This document shows positions 18,271 through 28,300 of a stretch of DNA of 64,000 nt, piece after piece; position 1 is the first letter of the stretch; each line of letters starts with the position of its first letter. Source of the DNA: CAZEDM01 sp964511075. Its GTDB lineage: Bacteria > Zixibacteria > MSB-5A5 > RBG-16-43-9. Below the pieces are notes generated by a model that saw only the letters and a program-made list of their open reading frames with translations, searched no databases and was not told the origin of the DNA. The stretch is from positions 243,396-307,395 of the forward strand of contig CAZEDM010000002.1 of NCBI GenBank assembly GCA_964511075.1, given 5' to 3'. A program made the translations under genes and the position numbers.

Positions 18271-19242
18271 ATGAAAAATCTTGAAGCGAGAGTTTTTCTT
18301 CATAAACTATTTTTGCTCTGCGGGGTAGCTTGTCTTTGCGCCTGCGCCTCTGCTCCTGTCTGGCAGAATAAGGCCGAGAATATCTATTCGCCTCCCAAGA
18401 CCCTCCTTCCCCTGAAGATCATCGGAGAGGAAAGCTTAGGCTCAGCCAGGCTCAATTCTCCCCAGGGACTGGTCATAGACCCCTCGGGGAATTTGTATAT
18501 AGTTGATAGCGGAAACAACCGGATAGTTAAATGCGATTCGGCCGGCAACTTTCTCCAGGAGGTCGGGGGATTCGGCTGGGACGATGGGGAACTTAATTCT
18601 CCGGCTTACGCTGCAATGGACAATGGTCTCTCCATTTATGTCAGCGATACTCAGAATAAAAGGGTGGAGAGATTTGATAACCACCTCAACTTTATCCAGT
18701 CCCTAAGCACTTTCGATCAGGAGACCCCTTTCGAGCATAGTCAGCTTAACGGAATTGCCCTGTCATTGAGTGGGGAGCTTTATATATCGGATTCGGAGAA
18801 CGACTGCATCTGGAAGCTGGATCCACAGTTTGCCTCCTTTGAGAAGATAGGAGGATTCGAGTCCGGTGCCGGGACGTTCAGTGATCCCCAGGGTATAACC
18901 ATAGATTCTGAGGGTAACCTCTACGTGACCGATACGGGGAACGGTCGGATCGTGATATTCGACCTGTTTGGCAATTACGCGGCGCAGATAGGAGCAGGAG
19001 AGCTTAACATACCTTTCGGGGTGGAGGTGGGCATAGATGGAATAGTCTACGTAGCCAATACCTACGGAGATAACCTGGCGGCTTTTGACCAGGACGGCAG
19101 TCTGCTTTTCAAGTTCGGCACAACCGGCAACGGGATGGGAGAGTTCAGCAGGCCGAAAGATTTGAAGATCTTCCAGGATGACAAAATCTATGTAGTGGAC
19201 AGCGGAAATAACCGCATTCAGTTATTTGCTTTAGTCAGGTGA
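18271..19242 (+). CDS. NHL-repeat (six-bladed beta-propeller) lipoprotein
   Basis: The 323-residue protein begins with a basic, then hydrophobic segment ending in ACLCACASA, a plausible lipobox with Cys near residue 25, so it is probably lipid-anchored. The remainder is an NHL-type propeller with repeated SPQGLVIDPSGNLYIVDSGN and DPQGITIDSEGNLYVTDTGN units and final blade FSRPKDLKIFQDDKIYVVD. Such propellers bind proteins or glycans and have no intrinsic enzyme motif here. The ATG has GGAGGGAAG immediately upstream. The gene lies between the DUF5683-like pair and the large outer-membrane protein with short gaps, consistent with one operon. The partner is unknown. Confidence 0.85.
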   Translation: MKNLEARVFLHKLFLLCGVACLCACASAPVWQNKAENIYSPPKTLLPLKIIGEESLGSARLNSPQGLVIDPSGNLYIVDSGNNRIVKCDSAGNFLQEVGGFGWDDGELNSPAYAAMDNGLSIYVSDTQNKRVERFDNHLNFIQSLSTFDQETPFEHSQLNGIALSLSGELYISDSENDCIWKLDPQFASFEKIGGFESGAGTFSDPQGITIDSEGNLYVTDTGNGRIVIFDLFGNYAAQIGAGELNIPFGVEVGIDGIVYVANTYGDNLAAFDQDGSLLFKFGTTGNGMGEFSRPKDLKIFQDDKIYVVDSGNNRIQLFALVR

Positions 19243-19251
19243 TGCTTTGAG

Positions 19252-22200
19252 ATGAGATTTTTTTTGGATGTCAGTTTCAGAACAGTATTTGTATCACTTT
19301 TAGTCTGGGCAAACTCCCTCAATCTTCACGCTCAGGTGCTGGAGGATAAAACTGAAATCAAGCTAAAGGGGGATGGGACCTCAGGTCCGTTTTTTATCTC
19401 GCAGCATTATATTCTTCTTTATACCGAAGAGGTATTAAGGGACAGCACCATCTTACAAAGAGAAAAGGACTACTCCATCGATTACAATAAAGGGCTTCTC
19501 TGGCTGAACCAGCCTTTGGAAAAAGATGACTCCATATCAGTAACTTTCGAGGAGTTTTCCCCGAAAGTCAAGAAAAGATATTTTCACCGGGAGCTTGGCT
19601 TCTCCCAGGAGGCAAAAAGCTCTTATTCTTCTGTTTTCTCCAGGGATGGAGCTTCTGTCAAAAATGCATCCTACACCTTCAGAACCCCTATATCTCAAAT
19701 GCCCCAGGAAAAATCTTTTTCCCCTGACCTCCAGATCACAGGGAATAAGACTTTCTCTTTTGACCTGGGAAATTCCGAGGCTTTCTCTTTGTCCCAGGGT
19801 CTGAATCTCAAGATCGCAGGGGATTTGACCAAGGAGGTTAAGGTCCTGGCACTGCTCTCTGACAGGGGTCAGGGAGGAACCACCTACGGAACGACCAAAA
19901 GACTGGAGGAGCTGGACAAGATATTGATGCAGGTGACATCTCCCAATTTTAACGGCTTTTTGGGTGATCAATATCTCTCCTACCAGGGTAATCTCTCCGG
20001 AAGATACGACAAGAAATTGCAGGGGGTCTCATCCGAGGTCAAGTTCAGCCAGAACAGTGTCTCTATGTCCTACGCCTCGTCCAAAGGCAGGTACGGCTAC
20101 AACAGCTTCTACGGAGTGGAGGGGAAGCAGGGTCCCTATTATCTCAAGGGCGAAAATGGGGAGAGGAATATTCAGATTCTTCCGGGGACGGAGAAGGTCT
20201 ATCTGAACGGAAAGCTTCTGGAAAGAGGCTCGGAAAACGATTACACTATAGATTATTCCAGAGGTGTGCTTAATTTCTCATCCACCCGGCTGATAACCGC
20301 AGATTCCAGGTTGAAAGCTGAATTCGAGTATTCCGACCAGAATTACGAGAAAAGCTTCTACAGCACCAAAGGGGAGATAAACCTTTTTCAGGGCAGTCTG
20401 AAGCTCTCAGGTCTTTTTCTGGACGAGAGGGATGATAAGAACAGCCCTTTATCCACAGCCTTTTCCTCTGAGGATAAGGATATCCTGAAAAATTCAGGTG
20501 AGGATAAGACCAAAGTCTTCAAGGACGGTGCACAGTATACGGGAGAAGGAAAGGGGGACTATATTTTGTTAGCCGATTCTCTGGGTAGTCCTTATTACCA
20601 GTATGCAGGTAAAGACAGCGGCGATTACCTGGTCAGCTTCAGCTGGGTGGGAAGTTTGCAAGGAAGTTATTCCTACAAAGGAGCGGGGGTTTATTCTTAT
20701 GTATATCCGGGAAAGGGAGATTATCTGCCCATAATATACCTGCCAATGCCCTCGAGCCATTCCCTTCTGGATTTGAATATGAGTTTAAATCCCTTTCAGG
20801 GATTTACCTCCGAGCTTGGCTGGGGCTTGAGCAGAAAAGACCTGAACCTGTTCTCTGATTTGGGAGATGAGGATAACTCGGGGGATGCCCTGCTTTTGAA
20901 AACCGGATACGAAAAGCAAGACTTGAATTTTCTTGGACATAACCTCCCCGGGTTGAAGTTTGAAGGACTGTACAGAAATTTAGAAGAGAATTTTTTACCC
21001 TTCGGAAGACTGGATAAGATAGAAAGGGAAAGGGACTGGGGGTTTTCCCCTGATTCTATCTCAGGCTCAGAAAAAGTCATGAGATTCAAAAGCTTCATCT
21101 CGCCTTTGGAAAATTTAAGCCTGGGAGGCGACTGGGGCGTTTTGAAAAAGGGGAACAGTTTTGAATCAAAACGCCGGGGGTTCAATGCGCTATTTTCCCC
21201 TTTAAAAAATCTGGAAGCTAAAGCCTCATCCGAAGACATAAAAAGTACTCAAAAAGGAGAATCCCTGGTTCAAACCGGGAACTGGCAGAGAAGAGATTTT
21301 AACCTGACTCAGGGGTGGAGAAAGCTTAAGACCCAGCTCGGCTGGGAAATGGAAAAACAGGAGTTTGCCCGGGAGGATTCTTCATTTCAAGACAGAAGAT
21401 ATGACGAGTTCAAGGGGAGGATGGGCCTAGGGTCAGGCGGGTTATGGGAATTTTCCAGCCAGCTGGTCTACCGGCAGGATAAGATAAAAGACGGCTCCTG
21501 GAAAAAGAGCTCCGATGCCTATACCTGGCAGAACCTGATATCCCTGAGAAACTACAAGGAGGTTTTCTCCTCTAATTTCGAGCATACCTACAGGCAGAAA
21601 AATATCAAGTCCGGCGAAAGCTCAAAAGGAAATCTGGGGGCTCTGAAACTGGACTATTATCCCAAAAATCAGGCTGTGGTGCTGAATCTTTATTACTCGG
21701 TCAATCTTTTGGGCTCGGAGAAAAGGATGGATAACTATATCGAGGTAGGAGAGGGGAGGGGAGACTACAGGTACGAGAACGGGGAGTATATTCCAGATCC
21801 CCAAGGTGATTTCATATTGCAAAAGGAGGTGCTGGACGAGTATATCCCGGGCAAAAAGCTGGACAAAAGCTTTAAGACGGTTTTCAAGCCGGGCAAGCTT
21901 TTCACCTCGGTCAATTTACTCAATCAATTTTATACTGACGTTTACCTCAGAAGCTCTGACCTCATCTCAGGAAAAGTGAACTGGAGCAATTTCGTTTTCA
22001 ACCCCTTGAGCGCTGGTTTCTCCAGGGAGACGCTGCTTAAAGACCACTCCAGGATATATGACCTTTACCTTTTTCCTCTGTCACCTTTGAATCTGAGGCT
22101 GAGATGGACCCTGGACCAAAGCGAGAATCTACTTCTGCTCTCGGGAACAGATAGAGATAATAAAACCAGTCGATCAGCCCTTTTGCGTTACAGGATCTCC

Positions 22201-22671
22201 TTCAAAAATCTTCTGGAGTCGGAGATCATCCAGGAAAGAAGGGAAAGGGATAAAGTTTATTCGAATTCTCTCCTGATTCAGGGGAAAAGCCTGAAGGTCA
22301 GCTTTACCCGCAGAGAAAAAAAATCACTGGAACTGACCCTGTCCAGCAAACTTAAAGAAGAAAAAGAGGAACTGTCAGAACTCAAAGTTTCTTTATTTGA
22401 GCTTTCACCTAAGGTGACCTATTCTCTTTTGGGCAAGGGAAAGCTGCGTTCCGAGTTTAGCTGGTATCGGGTCGGCATCTCCCCACAGGATCAGGTCTTA
22501 CCCTGGGAGATGGCAGAGGGAAAAAGGGAGGGTGATAATTTCACCTGGAGCCTGGGTTTTGATTTCAAATTAAATCAGACTCTCTCTGCCAGCTTTGCCT
22601 ATTCAGGCTTAAAGGAACCCATAAGAGGAACAAGACATAATGGTAAATTCGAGATCAAGGCTTACTTCTAA
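19252..22671 (+). CDS. Large outer-membrane beta-barrel-like protein of unknown function
   Basis: The 1139-residue protein has a signal peptide (VFVSLLVWANSLNLHA, cut near residue 27) and is rich in alternating amphipathic strands, ending in Phe (EIKAYF), as outer-membrane barrels do. Its N-terminal third contains strand-turn motifs such as LRDSTILQREKDYSIDYNKG, VYLNGKLLERGSENDYTIDY and SRLKAEFEYSDQNY, which I recall from a family of uncharacterised surface proteins in FCB-group and related candidate phyla. The remaining two thirds are Ser/Lys/Leu-rich strands. Its last 32 bases overlap the start of the Omp85 gene, indicating translational coupling. The barrel call is inferred from composition and context rather than from a named domain. 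Confidence 0.65.
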   Translation: MRFFLDVSFRTVFVSLLVWANSLNLHAQVLEDKTEIKLKGDGTSGPFFISQHYILLYTEEVLRDSTILQREKDYSIDYNKGLLWLNQPLEKDDSISVTFEEFSPKVKKRYFHRELGFSQEAKSSYSSVFSRDGASVKNASYTFRTPISQMPQEKSFSPDLQITGNKTFSFDLGNSEAFSLSQGLNLKIAGDLTKEVKVLALLSDRGQGGTTYGTTKRLEELDKILMQVTSPNFNGFLGDQYLSYQGNLSGRYDKKLQGVSSEVKFSQNSVSMSYASSKGRYGYNSFYGVEGKQGPYYLKGENGERNIQILPGTEKVYLNGKLLERGSENDYTIDYSRGVLNFSSTRLITADSRLKAEFEYSDQNYEKSFYSTKGEINLFQGSLKLSGLFLDERDDKNSPLSTAFSSEDKDILKNSGEDKTKVFKDGAQYTGEGKGDYILLADSLGSPYYQYAGKDSGDYLVSFSWVGSLQGSYSYKGAGVYSYVYPGKGDYLPIIYLPMPSSHSLLDLNMSLNPFQGFTSELGWGLSRKDLNLFSDLGDEDNSGDALLLKTGYEKQDLNFLGHNLPGLKFEGLYRNLEENFLPFGRLDKIERERDWGFSPDSISGSEKVMRFKSFISPLENLSLGGDWGVLKKGNSFESKRRGFNALFSPLKNLEAKASSEDIKSTQKGESLVQTGNWQRRDFNLTQGWRKLKTQLGWEMEKQEFAREDSSFQDRRYDEFKGRMGLGSGGLWEFSSQLVYRQDKIKDGSWKKSSDAYTWQNLISLRNYKEVFSSNFEHTYRQKNIKSGESSKGNLGALKLDYYPKNQAVVLNLYYSVNLLGSEKRMDNYIEVGEGRGDYRYENGEYIPDPQGDFILQKEVLDEYIPGKKLDKSFKTVFKPGKLFTSVNLLNQFYTDVYLRSSDLISGKVNWSNFVFNPLSAGFSRETLLKDHSRIYDLYLFPLSPLNLRLRWTLDQSENLLLLSGTDRDNKTSRSALLRYRISFKNLLESEIIQERRERDKVYSNSLLIQGKSLKVSFTRREKKSLELTLSSKLKEEKEELSELKVSLFELSPKVTYSLLGKGKLRSEFSWYRVGISPQDQVLPWEMAEGKREGDNFTWSLGFDFKLNQTLSASFAYSGLKEPIRGTRHNGKFEIKAYF

Positions 22672-24214
22672 GACCAAGCCAGTTTTTATTGTGATTCTCT
22701 CAGGGATATTGATTATATCCTTCTTTTGTAAGGTAACATTTCCCCTCGAGAGGAAAATCAAGATAAAAGAGATTGAAATCGTTGGCAACCGGAGCTTAAG
22801 CTCAAAGGAAATCTGTTCCAGTATGAGCTTGAAACCGGGTGCCTTTTATTCGGATAAGCTTCTGGAGAAAAGTATCGAGAATATCTTAGAACTATACGAG
22901 GAGAACGGCTTTCCCTACTGTCAGATAGCTCCGGAGGATTTTCTATATACCTCAGAGCCGGGTGATTCCAAAGGCAGGCTTACCTTTAAGCTTAAGATAA
23001 CCGAGGGACCAAGGCTGAAGATCAGAAGTGTCGAATTCTCAGACGAGGTGAACACAAAGGAGAAAATCCTTAAAAGGATTGTAGATATCGACAGCAGCAG
23101 CTATTTTTCGCAAAAGAGGCTTGAGGCAGGATTAGCCAGGTTGAGGAGGGCATCTTTCATAAAGAAGATCAAAGGGGTTGAGCTTGTGCCCCAGCCCGAT
23201 CCGGTCTGGGCGGTTCTGCGGATCGATCTGGAAGAGAAAATCCAGAACAGTTTTCTGGGAGTGTTGGGTTATGTTCCTTCCGTGCAGAGCAGGGGAGGGT
23301 ATTTCAGCGGAAAGCTTAATTTCGTCTTTGATAATATCTTTGGAACGGGCAAGAGGGCTGAGATAACCTGGAGCAAGAAAGACCCTTATTCCTTTGACCT
23401 TTTCTTCTCCTTCCGGGAGCCTTATCTGTTCAGCCTTCCTTTGAACTGGGGACTGGACTTAAGGCAGGTAGACTATGATTCGAGCTATTCGAAATTAGAC
23501 CTGAATACCTCACTGGATTATTCACCCCTGGAAAGATTCTCCTTTGGGTTATCCGGCGGCTGGGAAAAGGTAGCAACTGACGAGAGGCTGAAAGATGTTT
23601 TACCCTCCAGCCGTAAATATAAATTCGGAGTCGGCTTGAGCCTGGATCTATTGGATTATCCAATCAATCCCGGAAAAGGGCTGTACTATAAAGCCCGGAT
23701 GGTCTACGGCAGGAAAAAATATTTCTCCACGCCCGAATTAGAGCCGGATAAAACTTCAGCTCACGAGGCAAGGCTGTTACTGGATCTGGATAATTTCCTT
23801 CCGCTTTATAAAAATCAGGTGATAGCTCTGTCTCTCCATCTAAGGAGCCTCACAAGCTCGGAGAAAAAGATTCCTATCTCAGACCAGTTCACCCTGGGAG
23901 GGTTAAACTCGCTCCGGGGCTACCGGGAGGAGGAGTTTTCCGGGGACAAGCTTTTCTGGTCGAATATAGAATACAGGTTTCTCCTGGATTCCGAGTCGAG
24001 AATTTTTCTTTTCTGGGATTTCGGCTATTTCAGCCGCAGGCTGAAGGATTCCCTCGGCGGTTACTTGGAGAAGATATCAGACAGCAGATCAGGGTTCGGA
24101 TTGGGCTTGAAAATAAATACAAGATTAGGTATATACGAAGTTGACTATGCCTTAGGGCAAAATGACAAGTTCTCAGAAGGGAAGATACATTTTGGTATCT
24201 CCAACCGTTTTTGA
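22640..24214 (+). CDS. Omp85/BamA-TamA superfamily protein with POTRA domains
   Basis: The 524-residue product has an N-terminal hydrophobic export signal (FIVILSGILIISFF), then POTRA-like modules: KIKEIEIVGNRSLSSKEI, then KLKITEGPRLKIRSVEFS. From about residue 200 it is a 16-strand-type barrel with the diagnostic LRGYRE motif (GLNSLRGYREEEF, about 425-437) and a terminal Phe (FGISNRF). Omp85 proteins fold or secrete other outer-membrane proteins. At this length, with about two POTRAs, it is closer to TamA/TPS- or patatin-associated Omp85 forms than to the main BamA. The start overlaps the preceding gene by 32 bases, so this protein may assemble or export the 1139-residue neighbour; that link is inference. 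Confidence 0.85.
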   Translation: MVNSRSRLTSKTKPVFIVILSGILIISFFCKVTFPLERKIKIKEIEIVGNRSLSSKEICSSMSLKPGAFYSDKLLEKSIENILELYEENGFPYCQIAPEDFLYTSEPGDSKGRLTFKLKITEGPRLKIRSVEFSDEVNTKEKILKRIVDIDSSSYFSQKRLEAGLARLRRASFIKKIKGVELVPQPDPVWAVLRIDLEEKIQNSFLGVLGYVPSVQSRGGYFSGKLNFVFDNIFGTGKRAEITWSKKDPYSFDLFFSFREPYLFSLPLNWGLDLRQVDYDSSYSKLDLNTSLDYSPLERFSFGLSGGWEKVATDERLKDVLPSSRKYKFGVGLSLDLLDYPINPGKGLYYKARMVYGRKKYFSTPELEPDKTSAHEARLLLDLDNFLPLYKNQVIALSLHLRSLTSSEKKIPISDQFTLGGLNSLRGYREEEFSGDKLFWSNIEYRFLLDSESRIFLFWDFGYFSRRLKDSLGGYLEKISDSRSGFGLGLKINTRLGIYEVDYALGQNDKFSEGKIHFGISNRF

Positions 24215-24237
24215 TCCTGAGGGGAATGAGGTCGAAG

Positions 24238-25071
24238 ATGCAAAAGTTTTTAAGTTATCTAAAATTAGCCCGCATTCAGAATAACCTGTTAACCTTTATC
24301 TCGGTGCTCCTGGGCGGTTTTATGGGTGGCGTATCAAACTGGTCAAAGCTTCTTTTAGCCGCGCTCTCCGCCTCCCTGATCTCCGCAGGGGGGTATGCCC
24401 TGAATGACTATTTCGACGTGGAGATAGATAAGATAAACCGTCCCAACAGGGTTCTGCCAAAAGAGAATATCTCTTTGAGAAAGGCGTTTTTTTTCGCCGT
24501 TTCTCTTTTTCTCTGTGGTTTTGTTTTAAGCTTTTTCCTTAAGCCCTTATCGCTGGCTATGGCGCTTTTTGCCATAATCTTTCTTTTCCTTTACAGTTCC
24601 AGATTCAAACGGGAGCTTCTCATAGGTAATATGACCGTGGGTCTGATCTGTGCACTGGCTTTTGTCTACGGCGGGATTTTCTCCAATAACCCGGAGGTAT
24701 CCCTTATCCCGGCATTTCTGGCTCTTCTTTTTCATATGGGCAGGGAACTGCTCAAGGATATGGAGGACGTGGCAGGAGACAAAGCTTTAAGCTCGGAGAC
24801 TTTTCCCATTACCTACGGGTTCAAATTTAGCCAGTTTTTAATCAGCTTGATTTTTGCGGTATTAATCATCCTGACTGTTTTCCCCTATAAGCTGGGAATC
24901 TTCTCTGTTTATTATCTTATCCTGGTTCTGATTATGGATTTTATCCTTTTTTATATTATCCTCTCTTTATGGAACGATTCCTCAAAAGAGAATTTAGGCT
25001 CCTTGAGCCGCCTTTTAAAATTCAATATGTTTTTGGGACTTCTGGCGATCTTTGCTGGAAGGTTTGGTTAA
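24238..25071 (+). CDS. UbiA-superfamily prenyltransferase, similar to geranylgeranylglyceryl-phosphate type
   Basis: The protein of about 277 residues is an integral membrane enzyme with seven to nine hydrophobic helices. The first aspartate motif NDYFDVEID is near residue 56 and the second, KDMEDVAGD, near 177; both bind the prenyl diphosphate through magnesium. The surrounding sequence (SAGGYALNDYFDVEIDKINR, and LLFHMGRELLKDMED) resembles the archaeal-lipid DGGGP-synthase branch more than UbiA or MenA. The frame is open from TTG 24211, which overlaps the previous stop; ATG 24238 is preferred because GAGG lies six bases before it and the conserved QKFLSYLKLARIQN start follows. Other UbiA substrates such as quinone or chlorophyll-type precursors remain possible. 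Confidence 0.82.
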   Translation: MQKFLSYLKLARIQNNLLTFISVLLGGFMGGVSNWSKLLLAALSASLISAGGYALNDYFDVEIDKINRPNRVLPKENISLRKAFFFAVSLFLCGFVLSFFLKPLSLAMALFAIIFLFLYSSRFKRELLIGNMTVGLICALAFVYGGIFSNNPEVSLIPAFLALLFHMGRELLKDMEDVAGDKALSSETFPITYGFKFSQFLISLIFAVLIILTVFPYKLGIFSVYYLILVLIMDFILFYIILSLWNDSSKENLGSLSRLLKFNMFLGLLAIFAGRFG

Positions 25072-25289
25072 AAGAAAGGCTGCTGCTACTTTACCTTTAC
25101 TCTCGCAAGTTTTGATGACTTCAGGCAGGTTTCCGCAAGTTTGCAAACCAAAAGGGAGAGTTAAACTTAAAAATTTATCTTTGATTTTTACTGGTAATAG
25201 TCTGCGCCTCCCTTAAAGCGAAAATTCAAACTTGGTTTCTATCTCATTTAATTCCAAATAGTTATCTGTATCATAATCTTTTTCAGATT

Positions 25290-25318
25290 TTGTTTTTACG
25301 GGCATATTTTTTTATTAT
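25290..25318 (+). promoter_or_regulatory. Possible promoter before the first giant paralog
   Basis: TTGTTT (25290-25295), a 17-base spacer and TATTAT (25313-25318) lie 43 bases before the ATG. The preceding 25072-25289 holds no gene or repeat that I can support. Confidence 0.45.
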
Positions 25319-25360
25319 ATTAAGAGCTGAATAATCATTTATTACTCTCCAGGGTAAAAG

Positions 25361-28300
25361 ATGAAAAAATTCGCACTAATTCTGTCAGCCTTTTTAATTG
25401 CTTTTAGTCTGGTTTGGGGTAAGGGCTTGGACACTTCTCTTAACACCAGAAAAATGTTCAGTTATCCCTCCAGTCCCTGTGATCAACAGCTAGTTCACCG
25501 GGAATCCAATCTCTGGCTCACTATCACCAACTGGGGGCTTCTGGGAAGCCAGGACGGGATTTTACCTGAAACAGGCACGGACTCATCCGCGCCTTCTGCT
25601 CATTTCCCGGCTGGCTCCGGGCTGAATTATCTATATATAGGTGCTCTCTGGGTCGGGGGAGTAGCTGAAGGGGAGACTCTGGTCTCAATCGGAGAAGACG
25701 GCTGGTTTGTCAATTTTGAGATGCTTCCGGACATCTGTCCGGATGGAGAAGTCAAGAAGTTAGAAAAGCACGGAGATCAGGAGTTTGTAGCTACCTATAC
25801 GGATACCTTGACAGACAGCGGATTCGATGACCCATTTGATCTTAGATTTCATAAACCTCTAAAAGTCAAGATCGTCCAGCACAGCTATTCCTGGGTGAGC
25901 CCGCCTTATGATGATTTTGTTATACTGGACTACTGGATTAAGAACTTCGGGGATAGATTCATCTCAGGGGCTTATATCGGATTCTATATGGATACTGACA
26001 TATATCACATAACAAATATTCCCGGTTATCTGGATGACGTTACAGGCTTTAGAAAAGAATCATTTGCGTTGCCTGAAGCCAGTAAAAAAATAGAAATAGC
26101 CTGGGCTGCTGACAACAACGGGGATTTCTCTAATGGTAAGATCAGCTCAAAAAGCCCTATAGGTGTTCTGGGGTTTGCGCTTTTAGGCTCCTCCAATCCT
26201 GAGGCTGTAGCATCCTATAACTGGTGGTTTATCAATGCAGAATACCCGGAAAGTCTGGATTTTGGTCCGTGGAAGGAATCTAACTGGGATTTATGGAGAA
26301 GGAATTATGATATCTGGGGTGAGGGGGGTAAGGGAACCCCCTGCGGGGACAGGGCTAAATATTTTTTGATGTCCAATGGTGAAATTGATTACGACCAGGT
26401 TTACACCTGCGTGGATCAGTCAGCTTCAGGCTGGCAGCCTCCACCAGTCAACTGTGCAGATCTGGCTGTGGGTTTCGATACCAGGTTTTTATATTCATTT
26501 GGACCTTTCGACATACCTCCCCAGGACAGTATAAATTTCGCCGTAGGGGTAATTATGGGGGATAGTTTACACAGAAAAGATAACCCCTTAGAGCCTTTCA
26601 ATCCCCAGCTCTATTATTCCAATCTCGATTTCAGCGATTTGCTTTCCAATGCCCTGAACGCGAAGATCGTCTATGAATCAGGTTATACTCTACCACCTCC
26701 AGGTCCGCCAAAAGATTTCAGGATAATGAATTCGACCGATTCGACCCTGCTCTTCTCCTGGTCTCCCAAAATACATTCCAATCTGAAAGGGTACAATCTC
26801 TACAGAAGCTCTAAATCCGGTGAGTATCCGGCTTCCCCCATAAATTCAGGGGTCATTCAGGATACTTTCTTCATAGATAGAGGAATAGTTGAAGGGGATA
26901 CTTATTATTATGCGGTCTCCTGTGTAAGTGAGGCTGGCAAAGCAGGGAAGAAGTCAAAAGAAATAGCTATCCTGGCTGGTCAGCCTGATCCTCCAGCCGG
27001 GCTTTCAGTCCTGGCAGACAAAAAGGAGATCTGCTTATCCTGGAAACCCAGTCCGGGAAAAGACGTGGTGGGGTACAGGATTTATCGAAAAGAGGAGGAC
27101 GGGGAATATGAATTTATAAAAGACGTAGGATTATCTGGCCCGGATACCGATTATTGCGATGAAGCTATCGAGAACGGGGTGATTTATTTTTATGCGGTTT
27201 CGGCTGTGGATAAAAATGGTTTAGAGGGTTACCTCTCGGACAGCGTCTACGCCTTATCTATGGCATTTGACCAAGGGATATTGCTTGTGGATATGAGCAG
27301 CCCGGACGGGAAGGTGCATGTTCAGGATGACAGCGTAAATTCTTTTTACAACAGGGCACTACAGGACTATCCTTTTGTTTACGCCAAACATGACCTTCCC
27401 CAGATTGAATATATTTCACTCGAAGAATTAAGCCCTTATCCAGTCTGCATTATTCATTCTGAGGGCAGATACGGACCTGCAAACTCGATTTTAGGCAGGA
27501 TTAAATTCGACAGCACCCTGGTAAATTTAAGGCATTATTTAGAAGCAGGAGGGAAGCTCATTTTAGCCGGAAGACATATAATCCAGCCTGCAGATGACCG
27601 TTATTTTCCACTGCCCTCGCCCTTTGAAAAAGGCCAATTTGCCTATGATGTTCTGCATATAGATAGTATGCTTTTACCTGTTTGGTATTACTGCGGTCAG
27701 GAGGAATTCATCGGCACTCATTCAGCTTTGCAATCGGAATTTAGCGATTTACAGCTGGACACAGCCAGGGTGAACTTGAGTTATCCCAAAGATAATTGTG
27801 ATCTGCAGGGCAGACTTCCTTTAACAGGTTATTTCGTGTCGAGATTTCCGGAGGAGATAATTTACACTTTCAACTCCACCTACGACACCTCGGATTTTGA
27901 GGGTAGAGCAATAGGGATGAGGCACACAGGCGATGACTATAAGGTTTATTTCCTTGATTTTCCTTTATATTATATCAGAGAGGAACAGTCGGTTCCCTTA
28001 TTGCGTAAGATACTGGCAGAGTTTGGTTTTTCGCCTACGGAAGTTACAGAGGAACCTATCGCACCACCTCAAACATTTTACTTGGGACAGAATTATCCCA
28101 ATCCCTTTAACCCGACCACAAAAATACAGTTTAGAGTTGGGAGTTTGGAGTTTGGAGAACCCGTCCCTACCACCCTTACTATCTATAACATCCTGGGTCA
28201 GAGGGTAAGGGTATTGTTGGAGAAAGAGCTTTTGCCCGGCAGGTATGAGGCTGTGTGGGATGGCAGGGATGAGAAGGGGAAAGAGGTTTCCTCCGGGATT

